Under the pieces are notes generated by a model. It was not told the DNA's origin, did no database searches, and saw only the letters and a list, made by a program, of their open reading frames with translations. The translations under genes were made by a program, and so were the position numbers. Of a DNA stretch of 6,626 nucleotides, positions 1-5,505 are shown one piece after another. Source of the DNA: Phenylobacterium aquaticum (GTDB lineage Bacteria > Pseudomonadota > Alphaproteobacteria > Caulobacterales > Caulobacteraceae); NCBI RefSeq assembly GCF_947378715.1, contig NZ_CANCLE010000195.1, forward strand, positions 1 to 6,626, given 5' to 3'. Positions within the stretch are counted from its first letter, which is position 1. Each line of letters starts with the position of its first letter.

Positions 1-704
1 CGGCCGGCGGCGGAGAGCGCGGTATAGGGCCCGCCCGCCTTCAGCTGCTGGCAGCCCCAGCGGACGAACTCATCCACATAGCGGTGGTAGTTGGTGAACA
101 GGATGAACTGCTGCACGTGCTCGGCCGGGGCGCCGGTGTAGTGGGTCAGGCGGGCCAGGGAGAAGTCGGTGCGCAGGCCGTCGAACAGGGCGAGCGGCCG
201 GGCTTGGTCCGCCGCGAAGGTCCAGGAGCCATCGGCGATCTCGTCGCCAATGTGGGCGAGCTCGGTGGCCGGGAAATGGCGGGCGATGTCGGCGGCGCCC
301 ACGTCGGCCATGGCCAGGTCGACCGCGCCATCCAGCACATAGGGGAAAGGCATTTCCTGGGTCGAGCGACCGACCTCGATGGTCACGGCGAAGTCGGTGA
401 GCAACAGGCTGATCTGCTCGATCAGATAGTCGCGAAACAGGTCGGGGCGGGTCACGGTCACGGCGTACTGGCCGGGCGCCGATAGCCGGGCATAGGCCCG
501 CGACAGTCGCGGATAGCCGTGGCCGGAGGGCCAGTGGAGCCGGAGCTCCGGATAGACGAAGGCCCCTGAGGCCCGCACCTCCGGCTTGGGCGGCGGGCCG
601 CCGGCCAGGAAAATCTTGAGCGCCGTGCGCAGGGCCTCGACCGAGGCGGCGTATTCTTCTTCCAGCCGCGCGACGATGCGGGCCGCTTCATTCTCTGCAG
701 TCAT
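1..704 (-). CDS. amn: AMP nucleosidase, N-terminal part (3' end outside window)
   Basis: AMP nucleosidase hydrolyses AMP to adenine and ribose 5-phosphate in the cytoplasm, linking adenylate level to purine salvage. The 234 visible residues run from MTAENEAARIV and match, from memory, the E. coli Amn N-terminal regulatory domain nearly end to end: EALRTAL near residue 24, GAFVYPELRLHW near 47, TRPDLFRDYL near 84, PYPYV-like PFPYVLDG near 118, the FPATELAHIGDE block near 140, then DFSLARLTHYTGAP, LFTNYHRYVDEFVRWGC and GGPYTALSAA. E. coli Amn is about 484 residues, so the nucleoside-phosphorylase-like catalytic half lies left of position 1. I chose the ATG at 704 because the ATG at 711 is in another frame and stops after seven codons. 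No Shine-Dalgarno precedes 704, while a perfect TATAAT lies at 710-715, which suggests a leaderless message. Identity is very likely; the leaderless start is an inference. Confidence 0.93.
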   Translation of the reverse strand, partial: MTAENEAARIVARLEEEYAASVEALRTALKIFLAGGPPPKPEVRASGAFVYPELRLHWPSGHGYPRLSRAYARLSAPGQYAVTVTRPDLFRDYLIEQISLLLTDFAVTIEVGRSTQEMPFPYVLDGAVDLAMADVGAADIARHFPATELAHIGDEIADGSWTFAADQARPLALFDGLRTDFSLARLTHYTGAPAEHVQQFILFTNYHRYVDEFVRWGCQQLKAGGPYTALSAAG

Positions 705-816
705 GGGCCATTATAGCGCCGCTCGGCGACGGTTTCGAGGCCATCCGGGCGACGGGATGGACGTCGGGGCGGTTCCCGGCGACAAAGGTCGGCTGAAAGA
801 CACGCCCGGGGGCTCC
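705..816. other. Divergent amn/symporter intergenic region
   Basis: This 112-bp gap separates two divergent genes. It holds the amn -10 element. I could not find a convincing -35/-10 pair reading toward the symporter. An in-frame ATG at 757 lies within this stretch, but the 20 residues it would add are polar and unlike the family, so I treat them as untranslated leader. Confidence 0.5.
710..715 (-). promoter_or_regulatory. -10 element of the amn promoter
   Basis: The minus strand reads GCTATAAT here: a perfect TATAAT, and 7 of 8 positions of the Caulobacter housekeeping-sigma -10 consensus GCTANAWC. Counting the hexamer as -12 to -7 puts the transcription start at about 703-704, on the A of the amn ATG. 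No good -35 is seen at 16-18 bp spacing (about 732-739, reading close to TCGAAA), so the promoter may rely on the strong extended -10. Confidence 0.55.
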
Positions 817-2052
817 ATGAACAGGCTTTTCACCACCTTTGTCGTCCTGGCCATGGTGCTGGGGGTCGCGGCCGGCTGGGCCGTGCACACCTATCTGCCG
901 GCGGACGAGGCCAAGGCGGTGGCCGGCAATCTGTCGATCATCACCACGGTGTTCCTCCGCGCCATCAAGATGATCATCGCGCCCCTGGTGTTCTCCACCC
1001 TGGTGGCCGGGATCGCCCATATGGAAGACGCCGCCGCCGTGGGCCGGGTGGGGGTGAAGACCATGTTCTGGTTCATCACCGCCTCGATCATCTCGCTGAC
1101 CATCGGCCTGGTCATGGTCCAGTGGATTCAGCCCGGTGTCGGCGTGGCGGCCGATCCCGCGGCGGCCGCCGCCGCGACGATCACCGGCACGGAGCTGACC
1201 CTCAAGGACTTCCTGACCACCCACCTGATCCCCGACTCGATCATCAAGGCCATGGCCAATAACGAGATCCTGCCCATCGTGGTGTTCTCGATCTTCGTCG
1301 GCACGGCGGTGGCGGCGATCGACGACCGCGCCCCGGCCGTCCTGGCCCTGGTCGAGCAGATCGCGGCGATCATGCTGAAGGTGACCGGCTATGTGATGAG
1401 CGCCTCGCCCCTGGCCATCTTCGCGGCCCTGGCGGCGATCATCTCCACCAAGGGCCTCGACATCCTGGGCGCCTACGCCAAGTTCGTCGGCGGCTTCTAT
1501 CTGTCGCTCGGCATCCTCTGGGCCCTGCTGTTCCTGGCCCTGATCGTCTTCGTCGGCCCGCGCGCCTTCCGGCTGATCGCCGGCATCCGCCAGCCGATCC
1601 TGCTGGCCTTCTCCACCGCCTCCTCCGAGGCCGCCTATCCCGGCACGCTCGAGGCGCTGCAGAAGTTCGGGGTGTCGCGCAAGGTGGCGAGCTTCGTCCT
1701 GCCGCTCGGCTACTCGTTCAATCTGGACGGGTCGATGATGTATTGCACCTTCGCCACCCTGTTCATCGCCCAGATCTACGGGGTGCATCTGACGCTCAGC
1801 CAGCAGATCACCATGCTCGGCCTCTTGATGGTGACCTCCAAGGGCATGGCCGGGGTGCCCAAGGCCTCGATCGTGGTGATCGCCGCGACGCTGGCCTATT
1901 TCAAGCTGCCCGAGGCCGGGATCGGTCTGATCCTGGCGGTGGACCAGCTGCTCGACATGGGCCGCTCGGCGACCAATGTGGTCGGCAATTCCGTGGCCAG
2001 CGCCGTCGTCGCCCGCTGGGAAGGTGAGATCGAGGTTCCGGCCAAGGCCTGA
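817..2052 (+). CDS. Dicarboxylate/amino acid:cation symporter (DAACS family)
   Basis: This inner-membrane secondary transporter of the GltP/DctA (SDF, DAACS) family takes up C4-dicarboxylates or acidic amino acids with Na+ or H+. The 411-residue length is close to the usual 410-440. It starts directly with TM1 (MNRLFTTFVVLAMVLG), with a G-rich ribosome-binding stretch at 807-812, which is why I prefer ATG 817 over the in-frame ATG 757. Family signatures are in order: a serine-rich HP1 loop STASSEAAYP (266-275), GYSFNLDGS in TM7 (N302, D304; the family's NMDGT), HP2 at SKGMAGVPKAS (341-351), and TM8 DQLLDMGRSATN with D376, D380, R383, S384 and N387. R383 matches the arginine that in GltPh binds the side-chain carboxylate, so an acidic substrate is expected. 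TM7 resembles E. coli DctA (NLDGT) while DMGR resembles GltPh, so dicarboxylate and glutamate/aspartate cannot be told apart. It probably shares a transcript with the methyltransferase gene 10 bp downstream. Confidence 0.9.
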   Translation: MNRLFTTFVVLAMVLGVAAGWAVHTYLPADEAKAVAGNLSIITTVFLRAIKMIIAPLVFSTLVAGIAHMEDAAAVGRVGVKTMFWFITASIISLTIGLVMVQWIQPGVGVAADPAAAAAATITGTELTLKDFLTTHLIPDSIIKAMANNEILPIVVFSIFVGTAVAAIDDRAPAVLALVEQIAAIMLKVTGYVMSASPLAIFAALAAIISTKGLDILGAYAKFVGGFYLSLGILWALLFLALIVFVGPRAFRLIAGIRQPILLAFSTASSEAAYPGTLEALQKFGVSRKVASFVLPLGYSFNLDGSMMYCTFATLFIAQIYGVHLTLSQQITMLGLLMVTSKGMAGVPKASIVVIAATLAYFKLPEAGIGLILAVDQLLDMGRSATNVVGNSVASAVVARWEGEIEVPAKA

Positions 2053-2062
2053 GGACCTGGGA

Positions 2063-2659
2063 ATGGGCGGCCACGATCCCGAGACCCTGGCCTTCTATGA
2101 GGCGCAGGCTGAGGTCTATGCCGCGCAGGGCCACGTCTCCCGGCGGCTGACGAACTTCCTCGATCAGATGCCGCAGGGCGCCCGGATCCTGGAGCTCGGC
2201 TGCGGAGGCGGTCAGGACGCCGAGGCCATGCTGGTGCGCGGCTTCGATGTCATCCCGACCGACGGCTCCCCCGCGCTCGCCGCCCAGGCGCAGGCGCGGC
2301 TGGGCCGTCCCGTCCGGGTGATGCTGTTCGAGGACCTCGATGCGCAAGCTGAGTATGACGGGGTCTGGGCCCAGGCCAGCCTGCTGCATGCCCCGGCCTC
2401 AGCCCTGCCCAATATCCTGGCGCGGGTTCGCCGGGCCCTGAAACCCGGCAGTCGCTTTGAGGCGAACTTCAAGGCGGGAGATGGCGAAGGCCGTGACAGC
2501 CTGGGCCGCTATCACAACTTCCCCAGCCGCGACGCCCTGGCCGCAGCCTATGAGGCCGCCGGCCCCTGGGCCTCAGTGAAGATCACCCAGAGCGAGGGCG
2601 GCGGCTATGACGGGGTGGCGCGAACCTGGCTGATCGTGGTCGCGCACACCGTCGCCTAA
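2063..2659 (+). CDS. Class I SAM-dependent methyltransferase
   Basis: A 198-residue cytoplasmic protein with a Rossmann-type methyltransferase fold. The N-terminal helix FYEAQAEVYAAQ (11-22) is typical of small Methyltransf_11/25 proteins. Motif I, ILELGCGGGQD (42-52), forms the S-adenosylmethionine loop. The acidic end of strand beta-2 is D67 in DVIPTDGS, expected to bind the ribose hydroxyls. YDGVWAQASLLHAP is the strand beta-4 region, and VRRALKPGSRFEANFK is the usual post-motif segment. The methyl acceptor cannot be read from the sequence; a TehB-like or small-molecule methylase is possible. The ATG at 2063 has GAGG at 2051-2054, overlapping the symporter stop, with 8 nt spacing, so translation is probably coupled to the symporter. 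It ends 3 bp from the convergent nrdB stop. Confidence 0.85.
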   Translation: MGGHDPETLAFYEAQAEVYAAQGHVSRRLTNFLDQMPQGARILELGCGGGQDAEAMLVRGFDVIPTDGSPALAAQAQARLGRPVRVMLFEDLDAQAEYDGVWAQASLLHAPASALPNILARVRRALKPGSRFEANFKAGDGEGRDSLGRYHNFPSRDALAAAYEAAGPWASVKITQSEGGGYDGVARTWLIVVAHTVA

Positions 2660-2662
2660 GGC

Positions 2663-3703
2663 CTATTCCGCCGGCAGCACGTTCTCCGACCGCTTGTTCA
2701 GCATCTTGTCGAACTCTGACCAGACGCCGACGTCGCCGTGCCATTGGCCCTTGGTGGCGGCCTTGGAATATTCGGTCGAGCGGGCCTCGAAGAAGTTGGC
2801 GTGCTCGACGCCGGACAGCATGGACTGCAGCCAGGGCAGCGGGTTTTCCCGCGCACCGAACACCTCCGGCAGGTGCAGCTGGCGCAGGCGCCAGTCGGCG
2901 ATGAAGCGGATGTACTTCTTGATGTCGTCGGGGGTCATGCCCTGGATTTCGCCGGCCGAGAAGGCCAGGTCGATGAACTTGTCCTCCAGCCCGACCACGG
3001 TCTTGCAGCAGTCGACGATGTCGTCAGCCACCGACTTGGTGACGCAGCCGGTCTCGGCGTTGAAGGCGTGGTAGAGCTTGATGATGCCCTCGCAGTGCAG
3101 GCTCTCGTCGCGCACCGACCAGGAGACGATCTGGCCCATGCCCTTCATCTTGTTGTGGCGCGGGAAGTTCATCAGCATGGCGAAGCTGGCGAACAGCTGC
3201 AGCCCCTCGGTGAAGCCGCCGAACATGGCGAGCGTGCGGGCGATGTCGGCGTTCGATTCGACCCCGAACTTCTGCATGTAGTCGTGCTTGTCACGCATCT
3301 CCTGGAACTCCAGGAACGCCGTAAACTCGCTGTCGGGCATGCCGATCGTCTCGAGCAGCAGGGCGTAGGCGGCGATGTGGATCGTCTCCATGTTGGAGAA
3401 CGAGGCCAGCATCATCTTCACCTCGGTCGGTTTGAACACCCGGCCGTAGCGCTCCATGTAGTTGTCGTTCACCTCGACATCCGACTGGGTGAAAAAGCGG
3501 AAGATCTGGGTGAGCAGATTGCGCTCACGATCATTGAGCTTCGTCGCCCAGTCCTTGCAGTCCTCGCCGAGCGGAACCTCTTCGGGCATCCAGTGGACCT
3601 GCTGCTGCTTCTTCCAGAAGTCATAGGCCCAGGGATAGCGGAAGGGCTTGTAGGCGAAGGAGGGGGTGAGCAGGCCGGGAGAGGCGAAAGTCGGAGCGGT
3701 CAC
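2663..3703 (-). CDS. nrdB: Class I ribonucleoside-diphosphate reductase, beta subunit
   Basis: The NrdB (R2) subunit holds the diiron centre and tyrosyl radical that start reduction of NDPs to dNDPs by NrdA; it acts in the cytoplasm as part of the alpha2beta2 enzyme. Numbering from the GTG at 3718, the metal ligands are D80, E111, H114, E171, E205 and H208. Their spacing matches E. coli D84, E115, H118, E204, E238, H241 (31 residues D to E; 34 residues E to E). The radical tyrosine is Y118 in ETIHIAAY. W43 (HWMPEEV) and D204 fit the radical-transfer path, and Y317 (FFEARSTEY) is a candidate for the C-terminal transfer tyrosine. The frame opens at GTG 3718 (351 aa), but I prefer GTG 3703 (346 aa, MTAPTFASPGLL) because GGAAAG lies 7 nt upstream of it and 3718 has no ribosome-binding site. 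nrdB is complete and separate from nrdA, with its own promoter region carrying tandem NrdR-like boxes. Confidence 0.96.
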   Translation of the reverse strand: MTAPTFASPGLLTPSFAYKPFRYPWAYDFWKKQQQVHWMPEEVPLGEDCKDWATKLNDRERNLLTQIFRFFTQSDVEVNDNYMERYGRVFKPTEVKMMLASFSNMETIHIAAYALLLETIGMPDSEFTAFLEFQEMRDKHDYMQKFGVESNADIARTLAMFGGFTEGLQLFASFAMLMNFPRHNKMKGMGQIVSWSVRDESLHCEGIIKLYHAFNAETGCVTKSVADDIVDCCKTVVGLEDKFIDLAFSAGEIQGMTPDDIKKYIRFIADWRLRQLHLPEVFGARENPLPWLQSMLSGVEHANFFEARSTEYSKAATKGQWHGDVGVWSEFDKMLNKRSENVLPAE

Positions 3704-3710
3704 GGGCGGG

Positions 3711-3716
3711 CTTTCC
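3711..3716 (-). promoter_or_regulatory. Shine-Dalgarno that selects the nrdB GTG at 3703
   Basis: The minus strand reads GGAAAG, then 7 nt, then GTG ACC GCT. The upstream in-frame GTG at 3718 overlaps this element and is itself preceded by TTCCGCCCA, with no purine-rich stretch. This supports the shorter product. Confidence 0.5.
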
Positions 3717-3724
3717 ACTGGGCG

Positions 3725-3729
3725 GAATC
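3725..3729. promoter_or_regulatory. GANTC site (CcrM-type methylation target)
   Basis: GAATC fits GANTC, the target of the cell-cycle methylase CcrM in Caulobacterales. It lies about 22 bp upstream of the preferred nrdB start and downstream of the candidate -10, so it would be in the 5' leader or near the transcription start. A role with GcrA/CcrM is an inference. Confidence 0.3.
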
Positions 3730-3741
3730 GACGGACGTAGG

Positions 3742-3747
3742 ATTATC
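3742..3747 (-). promoter_or_regulatory. Candidate nrdB -10 element
   Basis: GATAAT on the minus strand matches TATAAT at 5 of 6 positions and lies 38 bp upstream of the preferred nrdB start. The -35 at 17 bp spacing, TGTTCG (3765-3770), is poor, as can be expected of a regulated promoter. The NrdR-like box 1 begins 1 bp upstream of this -35. Confidence 0.3.
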
Positions 3748-3771
3748 TGCGCCACATTAGCCATCGAACAC

Positions 3772-3787
3772 CGACAACATCTAGCGG
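3772..3787. promoter_or_regulatory. NrdR box 1 (candidate)
   Basis: The 16-mer CGACAACATCTAGCGG has the core CAACATCTAG (3775-3784), which fits CWANATNTWG, the core of the published NrdR consensus ACACWATATATWGTGT. The flanks match poorly. NrdR is an ATP/dATP-sensing zinc-ribbon/ATP-cone repressor of ribonucleotide reductase genes, and the site lies upstream of nrdB. Confidence 0.6.
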
Positions 3788-3802
3788 CGAGTTAACGCAC
3801 CA

Positions 3803-3818
3803 CCCCAACATGTTGTGA
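3803..3818. promoter_or_regulatory. NrdR box 2 (candidate)
   Basis: The 16-mer CCCCAACATGTTGTGA contains the perfect 10-bp palindrome CAACATGTTG (3806-3815) and also matches the TG after the core of the NrdR consensus. Its centre is exactly 31 bp from that of box 1, about three helical turns, the spacing known for paired NrdR sites. It ends 21 bp before the gst start codon. Confidence 0.62.
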
Positions 3819-3839
3819 ATGGAGCGGGGGATAAGTCAC

Positions 3840-4487
3840 ATGCCCAACCTGACCCTGTTTGGCGCCCCGGGCTCGGGCGCCGTGGCCGTGGAGGCCGCGC
3901 TGACCCTGATCGGCGAGCCCTATGACCTGATCGACGCCATCACCTGGGACGCGGACGATCCCCAGAGCGGCGACCAGGTGCTGGAGGCCAATCCCATGCG
4001 CCAGGTCCCGGCCCTGGTGCTGCCGTCCGGGGAAGTCCTGACCGAGAGCGCGGCCCTATTGATCTGGCTGGCCGAGGCCTATCCCGAGGCGAGGCTGGCG
4101 CCCCACCCCGGCGCGCCCGGCCGGGGACAGTTCCTGCGCTGGATGAGCTTCGTCTCGGCCTCGATCTATTCCCTCTACTGGGTGAAGGACGAGCCCTCCC
4201 GCCTCGCGCCGGACCGCGCGGCCCAGGGGGCCGTGGTCGATCGTGTGCATGAGCGGATCGCTGACTGCTGGCGGATCATGGGCGCTCAGATCCGGCCCGG
4301 GCGCTTTCTGCTGGGCGACGAGATCTCTGTGCTGGATCTCTATGTGGCCACCGTGTCGCGGTTCCAGCCCCGTCGGGACCGGTTCTACGCCGAAGCGCCG
4401 TCCATGGCGGAGGCTGTGCGGCGGGTCGACGCCGACCCCAGGCTGGCGGAGCTGTGGGCGGCGCGCATGCCGGCCGACACCGGCTGA
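3840..4487 (+). CDS. Glutathione S-transferase family protein
   Basis: A 215-residue cytosolic protein, the normal length for a canonical GST. The N-terminal thioredoxin-like domain begins MPNLTLFGAPGSGAVAVEAAL, with S12 as a possible thiol-activating residue (no Cys or Tyr at that place). It continues with NPMRQVPALVLPSGEVLTES (51-70), which contains the cis-proline P57 and the glutathione gamma-glutamyl-binding E69-S70. The all-helical C-terminal domain holds the N-capping box in GDEISVLDLY (S163, D166), a GST folding hallmark. I chose ATG 3840 over the in-frame ATG 3819 because GGAGCGGGGG (3821-3830) makes a good ribosome-binding site 9 nt upstream and the fold starts right after it. The substrate is unknown. 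It is divergent from nrdB across shared NrdR-like boxes and convergent with the next gene (2-bp gap). Confidence 0.9.
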   Translation: MPNLTLFGAPGSGAVAVEAALTLIGEPYDLIDAITWDADDPQSGDQVLEANPMRQVPALVLPSGEVLTESAALLIWLAEAYPEARLAPHPGAPGRGQFLRWMSFVSASIYSLYWVKDEPSRLAPDRAAQGAVVDRVHERIADCWRIMGAQIRPGRFLLGDEISVLDLYVATVSRFQPRRDRFYAEAPSMAEAVRRVDADPRLAELWAARMPADTG

Positions 4488-4489
4488 AC

Positions 4490-5368
4490 CTAGTGGCGCG
4501 GCTTGATCGACAGGGAGAAGGCGACGAGCGAATCGTCCTTGGTCTCCTGGCCCATCAGCATGTGCTCACCCTTCACGGCGCGATGCAGGTAACCGAAGGA
4601 GGTCTGGACCGCGCCCTTGCGCCAGCCCACGCCCAGTTGGGCGTCGCTGACCAGGGTGCTGGCGCTGTCGGAGGCCCAGGAGCGATCCCAGCCGGTCGCC
4701 TGGTCCTTGAACATCGACAGGCCCACGGCCCGGCCGCTGGCCGCGGCGTAGATGTACCAGCGCCCGGCATCGCCGAGATCGCCGCCGTCCTGCACGCCCA
4801 TCTGGCCGAGCCGGGCCTTCAGGCTCTCGTCCTTGGTCTTCTGGCCAAGCGTCAGGGTCGCCCCGGCCTCGGCGGAGCCGCCAAGGCTGGTGACGCCGAC
4901 GCCGGCGTGGGGCGTCAGGTCGAGGTCGTAACGGCCGCTGGACAGGCGCACCGCGCCGGGCCAGTCGCGGGTGAGCGCGACTTCATAGGATTGGGGTTCA
5001 AGTTCGGCCTGATCGAGGGGCGCCCGGATCAGCGGCCGGCCGTCGGGGCCGCGCAAGGCGCCGCCCACCGAGACCCGCAGGCCGTTCACTGCGCCGCCGC
5101 CCTGCGACGGCCCCAAGGACATCTCGCTGGAGGTCCAGCCGGTGGCCCCGACGCCGTGGCGGACGGTGTCGTGGTCCAGCAGGGCGCCGATGGGGTCTTC
5201 ATTCTTGGCGGTGACGTCGGTCCGCGACGCCTGGGAGAAGGCGGCGTTCATCAACAGAGCGGCGCCGCCATCACCCATGGGGGATAGCGCCTGCGCGCAG
5301 GCCCCCGAGGCCGCACCCGCAACTCCGATCGCGCCGAAGACGATGGCCAGCCCAGCCAACGACCTCAT
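4490..5368 (-). CDS. Secreted, probably outer-membrane LpxR/DUF2219-like protein (paralogue A)
   Basis: A 292-residue protein of unknown function. A signal peptide is clear: MRSLAGLAIVFGAIGVAGAA with cleavage likely after AQA (residue 27). From W78 to the end it aligns with the protein encoded at 5506-6465. Shared blocks are RVSVG (98-102), YEV.LTR.WP (128-137), YDL.LTPHAGVG (147-158), EAGA (167-170), GRWYIYAAASGRAVGL (202-217), SDSAS.LVSD.Q.GVGWRKG (233-252) and the C-terminal AFSLSIKPRH. Alternating strand patterns and the phrases DLTPHAGVG, SD.Q.GV and a C-terminal F.LS strand resemble, from memory, the later half of the LpxR (lipid A 3'-O-deacylase, DUF2219) barrel family. The N-terminal Asn-Asp of catalytic LpxR is not seen, so deacylase activity is doubtful. 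The ATG at 5368 is fixed by GAGGAGAG (5374-5381). Family assignment is tentative; secretion and paralogy are firm. Confidence 0.72.
   Translation of the reverse strand: MRSLAGLAIVFGAIGVAGAASGACAQALSPMGDGGAALLMNAAFSQASRTDVTAKNEDPIGALLDHDTVRHGVGATGWTSSEMSLGPSQGGGAVNGLRVSVGGALRGPDGRPLIRAPLDQAELEPQSYEVALTRDWPGAVRLSSGRYDLDLTPHAGVGVTSLGGSAEAGATLTLGQKTKDESLKARLGQMGVQDGGDLGDAGRWYIYAAASGRAVGLSMFKDQATGWDRSWASDSASTLVSDAQLGVGWRKGAVQTSFGYLHRAVKGEHMLMGQETKDDSLVAFSLSIKPRH
4718..4741. repeat. 24-bp direct repeat, copy 1 (in paralogue A)
   Basis: Identical over 24 bp to 5737-5760 in the same reading frame; it encodes the ASGRAVGL core shared by both paralogues. It is the longest perfect DNA match I found between the two genes and marks them as products of an old tandem duplication. 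Confidence 0.6.
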
Positions 5369-5373
5369 CAGGT

Positions 5374-5381
5374 CTCTCCTC
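5374..5381 (-). promoter_or_regulatory. Shine-Dalgarno fixing the start of barrel paralogue A
   Basis: GAGGAGAG on the minus strand leaves 7 nt between AGGAG and the ATG at 5368. It rules in favour of this start over the in-frame ATGs at 5395 and 5482, which would put a charged, non-signal extension before the signal peptide. Confidence 0.7.
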
Positions 5382-5448
5382 AACCGCTGCGCCATGCGCG
5401 CGGCTCCAATGGCACGATTACATGTCAAGCCAACGACGCAAGGGGTTT

Positions 5449-5467
5449 CATGGTTCCCGCGACCATG
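5449..5467. repeat. Short inverted repeat between the paralogues
   Basis: CATGGT (5449-5454) and ACCATG (5462-5467) form a 6-bp stem with a 7-nt loop, about 40 bp beyond the stop of paralogue B. It lacks a U-run, so it is a weak terminator candidate and may equally be an operator or chance. Confidence 0.3.
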
Positions 5468-5505
5468 GGTCACCGAACGCATATCGGCCGGGCAGGGCTC
5501 GCCGG

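Larger units (their letters stand above)
3704..3839. other. nrdB/gst divergent control region
   Basis: This 136-bp region is noticeably more AT-rich than the coding DNA around it. It carries two NrdR-like boxes (3772-3787 and 3803-3818), one GANTC site (GAATC, 3725-3729) recognised by CcrM-type methylases in Caulobacterales, and a GTTAAC at 3791-3796. A candidate nrdB -10 on the minus strand is GATAAT at 3742-3747, with a weak TGTTCG 17 bp upstream (3765-3770), immediately next to the first box. No clear gst promoter was found, although box 2 ends only 21 bp before its ATG. Confidence 0.5.
5369..5505. other. Gap between the two barrel paralogues
   Basis: This 137-bp gap contains the ribosome-binding site of paralogue A, a TTGACA on the minus strand (5423-5428) without a recognisable -10 at 16-18 bp, and a short inverted repeat CATGGT-7-ACCATG (5449-5467). 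No U-tract terminator is present. It may hold a separate promoter for paralogue A, but the two genes could also be co-transcribed. Confidence 0.4.

Noticed and set aside
688..1788. Long minus-strand open frame antisense to the symporter (366 codons)
   Set aside because: The composition is extreme (His, Asp, Gly, Arg, Gln) with no domain signal, and the opposite strand carries a clear DAACS transporter.
1901..2389. Minus-strand open frame across the symporter/methyltransferase junction
   Set aside because: It is antisense to two well-supported genes and shows no recognisable domain.
2738..3760. Long plus-strand open frame antisense to nrdB (340 codons)
   Set aside because: Its protein is a Leu/Val/His/Gly/Glu-rich string with no family resemblance, and it mirrors nrdB codons exactly; a by-product of high GC.
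3791..3796. GTTAAC as a CtrA binding site
   Set aside because: Only one TTAA is present; the second half-site at 7 bp spacing (TTAA-N7-TTAA) is missing.
3828..3836. Possible DnaA box (TTATCCCCC on the minus strand)
   Set aside because: It matches TTATCCACA at only 7 of 9 positions, is single, and lies in the gst ribosome-binding region.
4454..5287. Plus-strand open frame antisense to paralogue A
   Set aside because: It overlaps the gst end and the whole paralogue in antisense; the paralogue frame has a signal peptide, a ribosome-binding site and a conserved partner, whereas this one has none.
5423..5428. Perfect TTGACA as a promoter -35 for paralogue A
   Set aside because: At 16-18 bp spacing the sequence is GC-rich (about AGCCGC) with no -10; kept only as a remark in the gap entry. 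A heat-shock-type reading (CTTGAC with CCATTG) is too loose to claim.
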